Assembly (NCBI GenBank): GCA_020466095.1
Contig: CM035808.1
Span: 46,468,893-46,532,892, forward strand
Reading direction: 5' to 3'
DNA: 64,000 nt
Origin: Chlorops oryzae
Taxonomy: Eukaryota > Arthropoda > Insecta > Diptera > Chloropidae
Below, piece by piece: positions 13,301-28,300 of the stretch (the first letter of the stretch is position 1; each line of letters begins with the position of its first letter). The position numbers and the translations under genes were made by a program. Below the pieces are notes generated by a model. It was not told the DNA's origin and did no database searches. It saw nothing but the letters and a program-made list of their open reading frames with translations.

Positions 13301-16300
13301 TTATTCTTTTCTTTTTCTTTCCAAAAAACAATTTTTGTCTGAGCTCGCTCAAAATCCACCAAATCCAGCTGAGCTCAGTCTATTTGAGCTCTCTCACGAA
13401 TCGGTCAGTATAAATCTCGCATGATTTATTTTTATTTCTTTCCATTTGGCCAGCATATATCGTCGGCAAAAAAAAAATCTGGTAAATTTTTCCACATATC
13501 CATATATATTTTCTTATATATATTTATGTAGGTGTGTTTGTATATATTAACATTTAATTCTTTTTTTTTGGAAATTAATTTTTCCAAGTTCATTGAAAAA
13601 TATAAGTGCGAAAAGTTACCTAAATTCCAATTCAGACTTTGGCACTTCAGTGTAAATGAGGCGCTCTAAACATGCTAAGTGGAAGCGAGTGGAAGAAAAT
13701 TGAAATTTCAAATAAAATCGTCACACGAAACGGATGGAATTAGCGTGAAAATCATGTTAATTGATTAAAAAATTGGCCTGTGTAACGGGCTTTTTAAGAA
13801 AATTTGAAATCAGATCTCTCAATTAAAAATGGCATCAGAAGGGTGGGGAGCACGCAGAAAAATATTTCGGGGAGAAAAACTTTACTTGACAACATACTGT
13901 CTCATGTTTCTTCGTGTGATTCCTTGCATTGAATCGCCTCCAAAGGCGCACCCTGCATACGCTCCTGAGTGGCGTAATAAAACAGTAATTTAATCTTTTA
14001 GTGAAATTTTAACTTTTCATTTCTTAATGCTCGAAAGATTCGCTCGACTTGAGAAATTTCCGAAAAACGCTTTTCGTCTTAAGTGAAATTTGATTCACTT
14101 CCTTTTCTCGTCTCTCTATCGAACACTGTGCTGCAAACTTCTCACGATGCAAATTTTTCAATTACATTAAACGTGTGTTGTGCTCTGCTAATTACTTTTG
14201 AAGCTGACTCCATGGGGAGGTGCTGCATTTCAAGGTACTTATAAAGCACTTAAAATAATTACCCGAGCTTCGTTTTACCAAATTGCTTTGCAGCTCGTAA
14301 ATCGAGGTTGATTTTGTAACTTATTTTAGCATTGGAGGAAGCTGTTCATAACTGATTTTAATATCGAGTTTCGCTATAAGAGGATTTATTGAGCTGCATT
14401 TAAAATTTGTTTGTTTAATAACCCAAGGAATTGGCGAATGTCCAAAACAATAACTAGTGATGTGTGCCGGATATCAAGTTTCATGGATAATCGGATAGTA
14501 TATTTTATAAGTGAAGAATGAAGGATAAGTTCTGGATATCTGGAGTGCTCTTAATAACATCCGACTGTAAACAAAATTTCATTAAATTTGGTAACTAAAT
14601 TATTTACACTAACCAATTAATTTAACCGGATAACCGGATACCGAATGTTAAATATAAAATTTTAATCGAATGTCATATTTGAAAACTTAAGAATTAATGA
14701 TAGTTTCCGGATATCCGGGATCTTTACATTTTTTGATTTCATTTTGTTACTTTAACCCGTTAATTCTATGCGTTGAAATACAAATGTAACGGATAATATG
14801 TTTCACGGATAGTTGGCTTCCGGTTATCCGGAAACTTTGAATCTTTTTATTCAATTTTTCCCATTAACCCATTAATTAAATGAGCTGAAAAGCTATGTTA
14901 ATGTAAGTTTCACGGATAACCGGATAACGGACGTTCGACCAAAATTGTAATTGGGTAATATAACTGATAAGTACGGAATGAAGGATATTTTGTGAATTAC
15001 CCGGACTTTAACGCATTGAATTACAAATATGACGAGATATTTAGTTTCACGGATAACCGGATACCGAATATGCGATGAAAAATATCGGGAAAGCATGGCC
15101 TATAATTAGGAAAAATTCAATACCCTACATACGGGATAGTAATCATATATCTGGATCATTTTTTATAACAAAGACTTCTATATGAATACCAATGGCAAAA
15201 GTATGGGATAAGTTTGTGTGATGCCAACCCCCTCCAAAATACGTCATAAAGTCATAAAGCAGACGAGAAAATAATGAGGATATAAGAATTCCTCATGCCT
15301 CAATACCCTCCCAAAATAATTTTCTGTGGGCGCGCCTGGTGAATATCCTCAAAACTGGTGCAAAAAAATTCGTTACACTCTATTTTATGGAATTTTATTC
15401 GGCTTAATCAATTTAGCAAGCTTCGAGATTAGCTGGATTTATGGAGCATTGTCATGGGTATAATGCTAATGAGCGATTTTCAATTTTAAAGCATTATAAT
15501 TTTGAAAGCCAATTTCCATAATTGAGATACATAGATACTTCATGCCTGATTTCCAATATGGAATCAGTTAGAACAAAATCCGGAGTTCATTAAAATTGGT
15601 TCGACATGCTAGCATAGGTTGAACACGTTCAAGGAATTGCTTCCCTATTGTGGAAAGCAGGCATAATATTGATTTAATCTGCAGGAAATTCAAATTAAAT
15701 TATTCTATCAAAATGGTGTACGACAATCCCCTCGCCCCCTTTCAGGAAACCTTGAAAACAATTTTTTTTTTTTAAACAAAAACCCGAGCGTTATTGACTC
15801 GTGTCAAAGAATTTGCGAGAAATTCGCATGGATGAATTAAGTTTCCACTTGTCATAGGGTCGGTCGAACATGAACTTGGTAGATTGCTGCTGCATCGAAC
15901 ATTATTTTTGCTGGGTCCGCTTGAAAATTCCTTCGTTGGCTGGCCTGTCATATTGCGAAAAACGCAACGCTTGCCGGTCAATATGAATAATTTTTTTTGT
16001 AATCGATATAATCGCAAAGTACTTAGTTTAGTAAAAAGAAAATCAGAAAGCTGACCAAGTGTTGCAGTTCACTTTAAGCTCTAAGCTGACAGTCGAAGAG
16101 GAGGGGGTCGGTCGGGAGGCTAATGGCCAACACATAACCGGCACAAAGTGAAGCCTTTAAAGTCGATTGATTTGATGTCTCTCTGGCGACATATTACACA
16201 ATGGATTCCTCCCATCTACTGCCATCGTAACCATAGAGTGGCCATCGGTGAGGGAGGAAAAATAAATTAATAATTTGAGGCAGCATTTGCCATAATCGAA

Positions 16301-19300
16301 GACTTAAATAGAAAATGTGTTACCACAACAGCAGCAGCGGCAGCAGCGACGGGAAATGATGCAAGAAGAAATCTTCGACTCTGTTATGGCGTCTCTTTGG
16401 TGGAAGCCAACAAAGTGAAGGGGAAATGAAGCGGTTTTAGTCGACGCACTCTCCCAAGCTTATCTCGTAGCTTGTTGTGTGGCCTTAACATCATCGCTCA
16501 TGTATGCGGGCCTGTGCTTACATGATTGTACGTGTGTATGTGTTTGTGGGGCAAGTTCAAAGACCACACGTCGGATTTTCTTTGAAAATGATTGATTTCT
16601 AGTTTGAAAAACTTTAAAGAAAGATGTAAAATGGGAATGCGGGGGTTTGGTGTTAGATATTGAATATTTAATGAACATATAATAATGTAAAGTTCCTTAT
16701 TGACCTTTTCGACTGCGGAGTCCTTTTCATTTTATTATGAGAATTTTTGAAAAATAACCCCCACTCATACGTTAAGACTCCAGATGTGGTGACCGTTCAT
16801 TCTGGCATGAGGACGGTTTCTTTTTGGGTCAATTTTTTACCCTATAACTTCAATTAAGTAATTCAGAAGTAGTGTAAGAAACATACACTTTTACCTTTTA
16901 CCAAAAGTCGACGGTGGGCATCAATGGATATAGCGTCATCCCATCTCCTTGGCGTTTGATCGAGATATAAGGCTTCAAATGACTAAGATAAAAATTATCT
17001 TAATTTTTTCCTATATTTTCTTTATAAACTCAAATAGTTTCCTTCAGTAGACCCCAAAAGTAGCTAATATGCTTGAACATTTCACTTTATCTAAAGCGTT
17101 CTTTTAGTGGGTGCTTAAAGCCAATGATATATGCGGTTATTTTCTAAAATATGTGATAATTTTTTTCGAAAATATTTTTTCTTAAATTCCTCCATTCCCA
17201 TTCCCAAACTAATTGCCCAAACGGAATTGTTGTCAAAACATCAGTTGAATTCAATAAAAGTCTTGATTTGAATAATTTCTTTACACGCGATAGGCTGTTT
17301 TTACTTTTTATTATTATTTGTTCTTTATGGGCGCAACCATAAAAACGAAATCATAAAGCACAAAAGTCTTTATGTGCATCGACCGAATTGGGCTTCTCTC
17401 TCTCTCTTTAGAAAGGGGTGAAGTTCAAGGTCGAGAATGTGCTTGTCGAAACTTATAAAATAGCAATGAAAAATATTGGCACAAACATTTAAACAATAAC
17501 TTTGAAGCAAGAAAAAATTTAGTTCTTTTAGATTGTTTGAAGATAAATAAAAGGCCTAAATATATGCAATGGTTTTTTTAAGTGAATAAACGAAAGTTGA
17601 ATCGAAATTGAAAGAAAGCGTTAGATTATGGAAAATAAGTTTCGAAAAGGTACGTAAGGCTCAAAAAGTCTTTCTTTGGTTTATTATTTCGATTTTTGGA
17701 TACTGCTGAGCAGTGACGCCAGATTGAGCAATTTTATCGATTTAATTTTCAACCAAAAAATACTTTAGACGGCTAAAAAGGGACTTTTCTTAGACATATT
17801 CCCATTGGAATCTCGTCAAAGGAGGTTTTTGAAAAATATCTAAGGTAAAGGGCTAGACCAAAGTTCTGGTAACACTGACCAGAATATAAATAAATCGAAG
17901 GTTATTTGTTATTTACACAGTTTAATCTTCGAGATCAAATCAGTCTTGCCAGATTGAGGGATATTTTTCTGCAATTTCAAGAATTTTTCTCCAATTTCAT
18001 GAATTTTTCGATGAATCTTTAATCAAAACACGATTCGAAAGCTTAAAAAGAATTTTTTGCGATAATTTTCTATAGAATATAGACCAAAAGGAATTGTTTT
18101 ATATATCCGAGGGGAAAGCGGCACCAACATACTGGCAGAACTGCAGCTGACTACCTACAGAGCACACAAATGGATGCAGTAGTTTCACCCCCAATTGAAC
18201 CAGACTCTGGCTTATCAATCAGGTTAACATCTGCGCATGGAGCTGCCACTCGGACCTTTCCTCATTTAAATGAAAAAATTATGCCTGATTTCCAGTAGCG
18301 CAGGAATCTCTTCAAATATTCAACATATGAAAACATATGGAATCAGTCACAATCAAATCCACAGTTGATTTAGGCCGATTCCATATATTTCTATTCGTAT
18401 AATAATTGCAGGCATTACTGCTCTATTGGAAACGACGCATTGCTCTTCGCTTGTTGCCAAAGCGATTTCATTCTTGACCTTTTAGACAAAGTATCTTCGG
18501 AGCGCTGAACCCTGAGAACGAGGCTCGTTCTATAAAAAAAAAATATAAAAAAAAACAATAATAATAAAATCTCTTCGGCTTATCTATTTAATAGCGCAAT
18601 AACCTCCTTAGCTTATTATCAATTGATTAATTATCAATTTAATTGTATTAAAAATGTTGCAATAATTCTTATTGACTTTTTTTTCTTATTTTAAAATTTT
18701 TCAGATCAGCCAATAGTGTTGCCACATTTCCCAATGGAATCGATGAAGCAATATCAAATGATCCCAGCTTGAGAAGCTCTACGCCGTCAACATTGCGACA
18801 AGGTCATACTGAAGCTCAAAGTTTCGATTGCTTAAATGCATTGGATGCTTCTCAGCAGTATACGGATCAAAGGAATTGTTCAAATGCAAGAAATTCAAAT
18901 GAATCTTTTGACGTCGGATTGCGAGATAAACCACAATATAAACGACACCGGAAGCAGTTGTCCGGCGGTTCAACATCATCACAAAATAGCGGCTATTACT
19001 CAACGTTGGTGAATGGTGAAAGCCAAAAGCAGATCACAGGATCGAATAAAAACCGAGGAGTGAGGTGAGAAGTCATCATCATCATCTTTTATGATCGATT
19101 GGACTATAGTTTTAGTGGCCTATCTTGATCAATTCTATCTTATCACGGTTCGATTTACTATCTTTGCGTTCATGAGTCACATGTTGCAACATGCCATTTA
19201 GTGAGACTGCCGATAATGGAATGACTAATTTTCAGGGGTCGGGGGGAGGTCCTGTTGTAACTGTGAGTCATTCTTTGTTTAGAATTTTTTTGGTTCAATG

Positions 19301-22300
19301 TCACCAAGTGGGGTGGGCTTATAATCTATTTCTGCTCGACTGGGACTCATTGTCTTTGATAAGCGATTCTATCGCTGAGTCATAAATTTATCTATTTTTC
19401 GATCAGGAATTGGGCCAGCAATCGCTATATTGAACACCTGCTCTTGTCATCCATTCAATTTGGTTCAGTATGTTCGGTATGTTGTACCTATGTATGTATC
19501 AACGTTGCCAGATAACATTTCTTCCAAAGCTTTGTCTAAAAAATACGGAATATCATTGAAAAGCCGTACGAAATCGAATAGAGTTTCGTGAGGAAAAAAA
19601 ATACAAGCTTTCCTCCAAAACACTCTTTCCTTTCCCCTTTACCAAAAATATTCATAGCTACAATTTTCTCTTATAATGGCTTTAATGTTCGCTTTTCCCA
19701 AATTCGCCACACAAATTTTTCTTTCCAAATAATCGACTGAGTTTGGCGATAAGAGCAAGGGGAACGGAAGATTTCTCGCTTCGTCTCACCTGTATTTTCA
19801 AATAAATAAAGAATTTCGAAAGCAAAATTTGTGTGTGAAAACCGGGAATTTCGAAGATTTTTATCACACCAGGGTTACTATATGATTTTCCCTTCGAAGT
19901 TTTTCAATAAAGCAGAATCGCTTTTGGGGAGTATTTAGGCAACTTTATGAACGAAAAAGGGGAAAGAAACATACTGTAAATATTACTTGTAAAAAAAAAA
20001 TCTGGATTTATTATGTCCCCACAGGACATTCTAATTTGAGCTCAAAAAGCGGAACGTCTGGCAGCGCTGCTATGTAACTACACCTTATGTATATTTCTTC
20101 AATTAACTTTAAAAAAAAAATCAAGCGAGCATTCAATTTAAGAAGCTCGGCTTTTAATAAATAAATAACTTTCAAACTACTTTTAATCGCGAAAGTAAAT
20201 TCCAAATTAATTCAAGAATAAAAAAAAAACATCATAAGAAACAATAAGAAAAGTTTAAGTGGTTTAAGACTGCGATAAATTCGCATTATCTTTGCTTAAT
20301 TACCCACTCAACTTTGGATTGATTCCACAAAACATTTCCTGCCCTTATCGGGCCACCTGTTATTTATAATAATCAGTCCACCAAAATATGAGAATCACAA
20401 ACGCTTTGAATTTATTCTTTTTATGCTATCGCCAATATTTGGCTCCCAACAATCTTTTGAAGTTTTTAAGAAATCGTATTTCAGAAGGGTTTTCATGAGA
20501 GTCCGAAATTCCAAATGAAAGTCCCTTTATTAAGGTTGCCAGGGAAGCGAAAAGATGCACGGAAGTAGCACGGCTTTGGGGAAAAAAATCCTTTTTGTTG
20601 GGCAAACATTAATGGATGCTAAGACTTGACAGTGTAAGGCAGACGCTGCCAATAGAAGAATCCCTGAAATCGGTGAAACTGACAGCTTAGTCATCGTTGT
20701 TCAATAGTTTTTTGTATAAATTTAAGGCGGAGCAATGGGAGAAATTATGGACCCAAAAATGACTCCTAGTATTCTTTATCGAATTTAAAAAAAATTATTT
20801 TATGTTTTTGTTTTATTTACTTTTACAATAATTCTGATGCTCCCGCATAGTAGTTAGAAAGACTTGAAACCTCTGCTCCGAGATTCACTCTCAGGGGGCC
20901 CGGGTTTTTATTAGACATACAGACATCTTACCCTATTTAACAAGCAATACCATATGGACAAGAAATCATTTATAGCAATCTGTGATTTCGAAATATTTCC
21001 GGCAGCTTGCCTCCGAGAATAATCTACACAATTTCATGGTGTCCCAAATGAAACGAATCTTCGGATCATGGACCCATATGAATAAAATTTACATATTGAA
21101 TTGATTATCTTATCAGACTTTTAATACCCCGCTTTTTTCTGGTCAAAAAATTTCTCGTTTCCGTTGATTCGAAAGCATCAACACGAATCCAACGACACAT
21201 TGCTCAATTCGTTCTTGTCATTTGTTCACCATCGCCAAGGCATCTCAGCGACAAAGAATTATTTCCAAAATCAGTTATGCAATCCATGAAATAGAGACGC
21301 CTTCCACGAAATGTGACTTTACTTTATAGCAACAAACAGATTCCGGCTGTGGAAGCCCCCTCGATACACGCAGAGTAGACACCAGAAGCGTTTTTCGTTT
21401 GTTCAAATGTTTTCTTCGTTCGCTGATAAAAATATTTATTCATGATTTTGTGACTATTGTCACCTATGTTGGCATGTCTTCCACGTAGGCATTCAAAATG
21501 TTCCGAAAAAAAAAAATACACACACACGTGGTATCATTTCCTTTATTTCTTCTTTTTTTTATTTATAACGTGAAGAATTATTCGTCAAGAATTAATTGAA
21601 AAGATTTTACCTCAAATAATAAAAGTTGCACCTGACAATCTAAAGCCCCTTCGCAGGCCGGCACTCTATGCCCCAATTATAGGTGATTTATACAGTCTTT
21701 TCTACAACAATGTTGATTGTTATTGATTCCCCAGAAATCTCTGTTTACAAAAAAAGCGATGTGACAAGAGATCTCTTGTAGCGGAACATTTGCTTCAAGT
21801 ATCAGCGAAAAAAAGCGAGCGCGCTCGCTGTCGATTCAATGAAAGTATTTGTTCGCGTTCGCTCTCGCAAAATGCGGACCGGATCGCTCGTACGTATGGG
21901 GTATACCACTCAGTTGTTTATCGGTTCAATCAAAATATTGATAACATTTCAGTCAGTCGTCTGAATGTTAACGAAATACATAGGTGCCAAATGTTGTGGT
22001 TAGTCAGGTTTAGACGTTTTTAACGTAAGGACGCGTTGCGTATACGTCGGTTAGACCCGAAATTAATTTGGTCGTGATATATAAATATATGAAAAGCAAA
22101 ATCTTTTATTGTAATGTGGTGTGTTAACAAATCAATTCAAAATGATTCCCAATAAAATTCCTGTGACGCTACGGCTAAGCAAAAATTCAGTTTTCTATGG
22201 AACTATTTTGGAAGATGATGTGAATGAGCATAAAAACGATCATTGTGAAAATTCGGAAATCGACGATAGTGCAAAAGACTGCGAAGTGATGGAGCAAGAG

Positions 22301-25300
22301 GTTGTTAAAATCGAGTCGGAAGAGAAATCGAATCATGAATTCCATCAACTTAAGAATAGAAGAACAATCGGAAAAATCGAGCAGAGAATCAAACGATTCT
22401 CAATGATCGAAATGCATCGGACATTCCAACCGATTGGCTCGTTCATAAAGCGCTGTAGTTCAGCTGAGTAAGTTGCCACTGCAGATCACAGACCCTGCGC
22501 AGAGATAGATAAGATTTATATGCAATATAGGACAGACACAGGGTTGTAGAGTGCCCCAGGGAGTGACTTTGTTTGCTTTGAACAAGTATACCCAAAATCC
22601 ACCACCTTAATACTCCTGATAGTAAAATTCTTACTGGTCAACCTAGGGAACCTTCGGAAAGAATATTAGATCGTTGAGACTAGAAAAACCGAACCTATCC
22701 TAACCTATTCAAATAAAGTTCGAAAGGCAGCCACAGAGATATGCCAAGTCCAGATCCCTTCAAAGGAATTTTAATCAAGATCCACACGATAGAACGCCCA
22801 GAGAGAAAGGTCATAATACTTTATCCAAAGCAATTCCTCGGGCCTTTGTGTTCCTTAGAGAATAAACTCTTTTATCCGAAGGACCTAAAATTACGCCCTG
22901 AAGGAATTCATCAGAATTCATCTAAAGAAATTCTTTGGGCGTGTTTAGCTTTCTGAGAGAATCACCTCTTTTACCTCGACTTTTTGAAAGGGCTTGATAG
23001 ACGACGAACCCTTTTACTTCTTTCGAATATCATTCTCTTTTAAAAAGCGGGCATAATCACACCTCATCGGAGGCCTCCCCAAAGTCTCGATAAACATAAA
23101 ATTTTAAAACAACAATAAACTCACTCTAAAAGTGTTTGATAACGGGGAAGTCTCTCTGTAGGTTGCATTTTAGAGCAAGCAAAATATCTGATGACATTTA
23201 ATCTTTATAAAGCGTAATCAGAGCGCGCTCGCCATGGATTTGTTGCCAACGTAAACAAACCAATCGAAAACTTGTTATTGCGAGTTCTACAGATGTGGAA
23301 CCCAATTGCTTATTGTTCAATTTCATATCGATTTTGGATTTCTACTCTTTAGAAGAAGTTATATTGGAATGTACTAATTGCTCTAATTATGTGAGTCAAT
23401 AGAGAAATCCACATTGGTCAGTATTGATTTCTAGCAAGGAAACATTTAAGCCAGTTCAATGGAGAAAATAGAGGGGTATTCGGCGTTATGAAAGCGATCG
23501 ATATCATTATTTGAATAAAGCAATGAGCGTTTGGGCCATATCGCGATTGAATGTTAAAAAACTGTCACAAATTGGTCATGCCTTCAATAAGTCTTGAATA
23601 AACTCAATAGTGACATGCAGAGTAGACCAAACTTTTCAGTACGTGGCGAAATTGTTCATTAGGAACTTTTTTCTCTTCAATTTGAAAGTAAGGATAAAGT
23701 GTTTGAGGGGGCGTCCGAAGGGTTTTTTAGGACCAATGATTAAAACTCTCCTTCTTCCTAGCTTCTTATATTCTCACTTATATTTGAGTGGATTTTTATT
23801 GATTTATTTCACCATTTAATCACATGACGGTCTAGGTCAGGGTTGGCTTTTCTCGATAGAACTGTTTCTGGACCCTTTAAGGCAGGGACAAATTTGAAAG
23901 GATAGACAATTTTGTTAGTAATAAAAATGCTATAAATCGTTAAAATATTTGTGGGGAAAACTTTGTCCCTCATGCGTTTAATCATGCGTTGATCGAGTGG
24001 TTAAAATATTGATTCAAAAAAACAAAAAAACCCTGATATTTAAGTGAAGACGACAGCATGAGTCATCCCCTCCCTGACGCCCATAATGGTGCTCAAGCTT
24101 TCATAATCACTTCTTCGGTTATCGAATGAATCCATGAACTTCTTATCAACTGTCGATGGGGCCGAAATTAGGAAACCCTGATCTAATCAGACCGAAATCT
24201 AATATTTCGTCAGTTTTGAAATGTCTCTCATCAAAATCTATCTGCCTAATTGCAAAATCGTATCGAAGGCTTCTTCAATATTTTAATATTTACAAAAATA
24301 GTTCAAAGTGAGAGATTTGGGCACCGGGCAATGCATTTGCCTACCACCCTTCAATTAATTTATTTCTTTAATAACACGTTTTCTTGCTGAAAGCCGTCCA
24401 ATCGTTCAATATCAATTTACACATATGTACAAGAATATCGATTCTGACATAAGCGAAGGGAACAATTGAAATTGAAGCACCTGACTACTGTTGGATTTGA
24501 ATACCCTTTGATAGGACATGCGGTCGAGACCTGATTGCCTGTTTCGATATGTCCTTTGTCGTTGGCTCTTGCATGTGACCACAATTCCGAAATGTGAGTC
24601 ATCGACGGTGAGAAAAACCTAATTATCCATTGAAAACTAATTGACATTCATGAACAAAAATTGGTATTTTGTCCTCATAATCTTATCTGTCGCAGATTAA
24701 AGGTTTCGTAATTTTCGGGTTCGAAAGCGTTGTCCCCACATGGCTTTATGATAAAAGTGACGAAATCTAAATTAAAATTTCAATGTGAAAATTATCATTG
24801 TGACGTTTAAGAAAAAATACCTACATATGCGTGCTCGATCAGTGATGATAGCACCTGCTGGGGTGTGAGTCATTTTCGTGTTGCCTCACCTGATTTATTT
24901 ATCCAGCAATAATCTTAATGTGGGCAAAAAGAATTCTTTCCGGAAGAAGAAACTAAACGAAGAAAACCTTAGCCTATCGCCCAGGCGCGCAGCCAGGATT
25001 TCAATTTGGGGGGGGGGTTCGCAGAAAATTTTTCTAAATATTTTTTGTTTTCATTTTCGTAAAAAGCTTACAAAATAGATAATTAAAATATATTTACATA
25101 AATATTTTACATTTTTATAAGGTGTACAAAGTAAAAAAAAGTATTTTCGAAGGAACTTATTCAATTTAAAGTGCAATATTAAGTCTGCGCGTGCTTTCAG
25201 CAAGTTTATTTAGTATGTCCTCTACACTGGGAGTAAGATCTCGATGGACGTGGAGGAGTTCTAAGGCATTTAACCTCTGTTCTGTCATTGTAGATCTAAG

Positions 25301-28300
25301 ATAAGTTTTGAGTCGGCGGAGAGTTGAAAACGATCTCTCATTTTCACATGTGGTTATTGGAAGAGTAGCCAAAATAGTTAATAAATTAAAAATATTTGGT
25401 AAAATATCTTTTTTACAAAATTTTATAGCGTCAAACACTGTTTTTGGTCTTTCATTTTTTTCTAAATTATTAATTAATTTATACCAAACAGTGAGCTCCA
25501 TTTTTGAATCATCAAAATTTCCCTCTAAATCATCTTGATAAAACTATCGCTTTGAGGAAATAAAACTTGAAAACCAAGAAGAATATCCTTGTGTTTTGAA
25601 AAGCGATTGGTTAAGTTGACAATAAATGCATCCACAAAAGGTAAATAAAGGGAAATACGATAATAATATTCAACACTTTTAGTATGAAAATGTGCTTCGT
25701 GGTCCTGAGAATGTGCGAGCCTAGGTTTTTGCAAAATAAGTCCGCTTGATAAAGCTTGCTTCTCAGCGTTTTTAAACAATTTCTGAAATTCTTCCTCAGC
25801 GTTACTTCTTAAGGTTTGAATATTCTCTAAGCATATATCTGCTAGGACAACAGCATATTTGAGATCAATGTTTCTACCTTGTAAATATTTACATAAAACA
25901 AATGTGTAACTAAAAACTTGGTTTATACAATGAAGAGATATAAGAAATTCGCCTTTTTGTAAGGCACATTTTAATAAATTAGACTGACTTGACACACTTT
26001 GATCATTCCAAGAGGAAATTCGGTCAAGAGCTAAAATTATTGCATCATAAAACTTAATAAAAGAGTTTGTAGGACGGCCTGCTATCGCCTGATTGGAACA
26101 AGGATTCTCAATTTTGGCCCCATCGACGGTTGATACGGGTTCGTAGTATTCTTGCATAGCTAAGTTTTTCAAACATGGACAGGCCATTAGAAGCTTAAGA
26201 AACGGATTTTATTCGCTTTTGATTCATGAATTTATCTAATCGAAGTATGAAATAAGGATCTTCTTTCGAAGAAAATAAACCATTAAAAGGTCAAACGTGT
26301 TTTCATCCCTTAGATTGGATTCTAACAACAATTTCAATGCCAGAAAACATAGAAAAACACAGAGTTTTTTTCAAACATCTTTTTGGGGGGCAAATTTCTT
26401 TCCAGGTAGGAATTAATCTCAGTGGCTGATGATGACTCATATACTCATTCAAATCAAAATGGCAACGACGAAAAACATAATTTTCCAAAAAAAAAAATCA
26501 TAGATTTTTTCAAACTTTCGGGCAAAGCGTTATCAAAGCTAAAGAGAAAAAATTCTTTCAAACTTCTTTATCACGGCACTTGATCGTCTAAAGTTGGCAA
26601 ACTCAAGTTGATTGGCTTTTCCAATTTATTGAGAATCGTTTCACTAGAATACAACGAAAAAAGTTCGAACTAATGATTGACACGCAGTCATCTGTGAGTC
26701 TTTTTTTTTTTTTTTTTGTAAATGACTTTTTTAAGTGTTTCTTTTATTTATTCAAAATCAGGGGTTTTTCTTGGAATATGAGTAGTCCCTGATTTCACTA
26801 GCGCAGTAATGCCTGCAAATATTCAACACACACGAATATATGGAACCAATTTCACCCAGCCAACCATATGCGGAGCGCTCCGAAACAGGAATTTTAAAGG
26901 ACTCCCACCTAGACACTTTGAAGGATTGTTTTCGGAGCGCTCCGAAGTAGGAGTTTAAAAGGACTCCCACTTGGACTCCGATTTCGGAGTGCTCTGGCAA
27001 TGGGCTCCTCAAGAGCACCGTCAAAGAGCGTTCAGAGAGTCATGGTTTAAATTTGAATTATCTAGTGGGCATGGTTTTTTTCATTCTTTATGGTTTGCAA
27101 CTTTATGCAACTTCTGGTGATGTAACTTTACGGGAATTTTCCTTAATTAATTGGAATAGAGATTTAGGGGAAAAAACGTTTTTGGGTAACTTTTAGAAAC
27201 TAATATTTTACAATATCCTAAGTAAAAGTTGTTGATAAAAATAATAAGAAATATTTTTTTGAAATGCCTTAGAAATTTTTAAAAAGGAAAATGGTTGTTT
27301 TTTTATTATTTCTCAATGTACAGGAAATTAAGCAATCCTAAAACACTCCTCCTGGGTTATCTTTGGATTAATTTAGGAGTCCTTTTTTTTTAAAAATGTA
27401 GGCTAATAGAGGAGTCCTCACGGAATCCTTGCGGTTTATCTGAGGGAGCATTTTAGGACGCCGAAAACGCTCCTTTTTGGGAGTCCGCAGGGCACACTTT
27501 TTCATATGTTTTGAAAAGGCCCTTTTCTCCCGCAAACACGCTCATTTAGGATCGTTTTAGGAGGCTCCTTAGGAGTGAAAACGCACCGCATTGGGAGTCC
27601 TAAAGGTGCACCGTGCGGACTCCAATAGTTGGCTGAGCAGTGATCTGCGGATTCCATATATTTGAATAGGTTCAATATTTACAGGAATACTCCCGCAATC
27701 ATATTTGGATTACGATAAGTAAAATAAGGGAAGTCTAGGAAGTCTTTCATAAGAATTTTTGATTGACATTTGTTTAATTCAATAAGTTATTATGATTAAA
27801 ATTACTAAACAATTTAATATAATGTAAATCAAAAACGGATATCCTGTGGAGGCTTTTGAATTGCATTGTTGAATTAAATTGAATTCCTCTTTAACGTGAA
27901 GCCACAAAGTTTTTGTTTACAAACTCTGATAGCAATAGATTTGAGAACATTATTTTCAGCATTCTTTTTTTTTATTGCGGCAATGAAATTTTCAAGCTTT
28001 ATCAATGCCATCAAATGATTCATATATCATGTGTGAAATGTACCTACTGAACGGTGTTTCGAAAAATGAAGATTACCATTGTTGAGTATTTTATTAATAG
28101 AGAGATTAAAGTGTTCGCTACTCACGTGAAAACACTTTTGTCTACGATCAGTCATACGAGAGCTCTGAGTGATATTTGCGATAATTCACTTTTTTGACTT
28201 CAGGCATGTAACTACCTATGATAAACAATTTAATCGAGAGGGCTCGGTCGATATGATTTAACATATTATAGCTTTGAAGGGTCATTGAAAAAAGAAAAAA

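Larger units (their letters stand above)
7395..18704 (+). other. Putative first intron / non-coding stretch
   Basis: No exon is supported. It contains a TTAA-flanked element (7621-8026), a foldback element (9367-9981), a hairpin-ended repeat (11681-12540), a GGATAACCGGATA-rich block (14440-15080), MITE family B copies (15542-15664 and 18281-18440) and two CAGT-ended MITE candidates (17709-18145). The remainder is A+T-rich sequence in which nothing was recognised. Confidence 0.5.

Noticed and set aside
12980..13424. Phe/Leu-rich plus-strand ORFs
   Set aside because: They arise from T-rich sequence and lack protein-like features.
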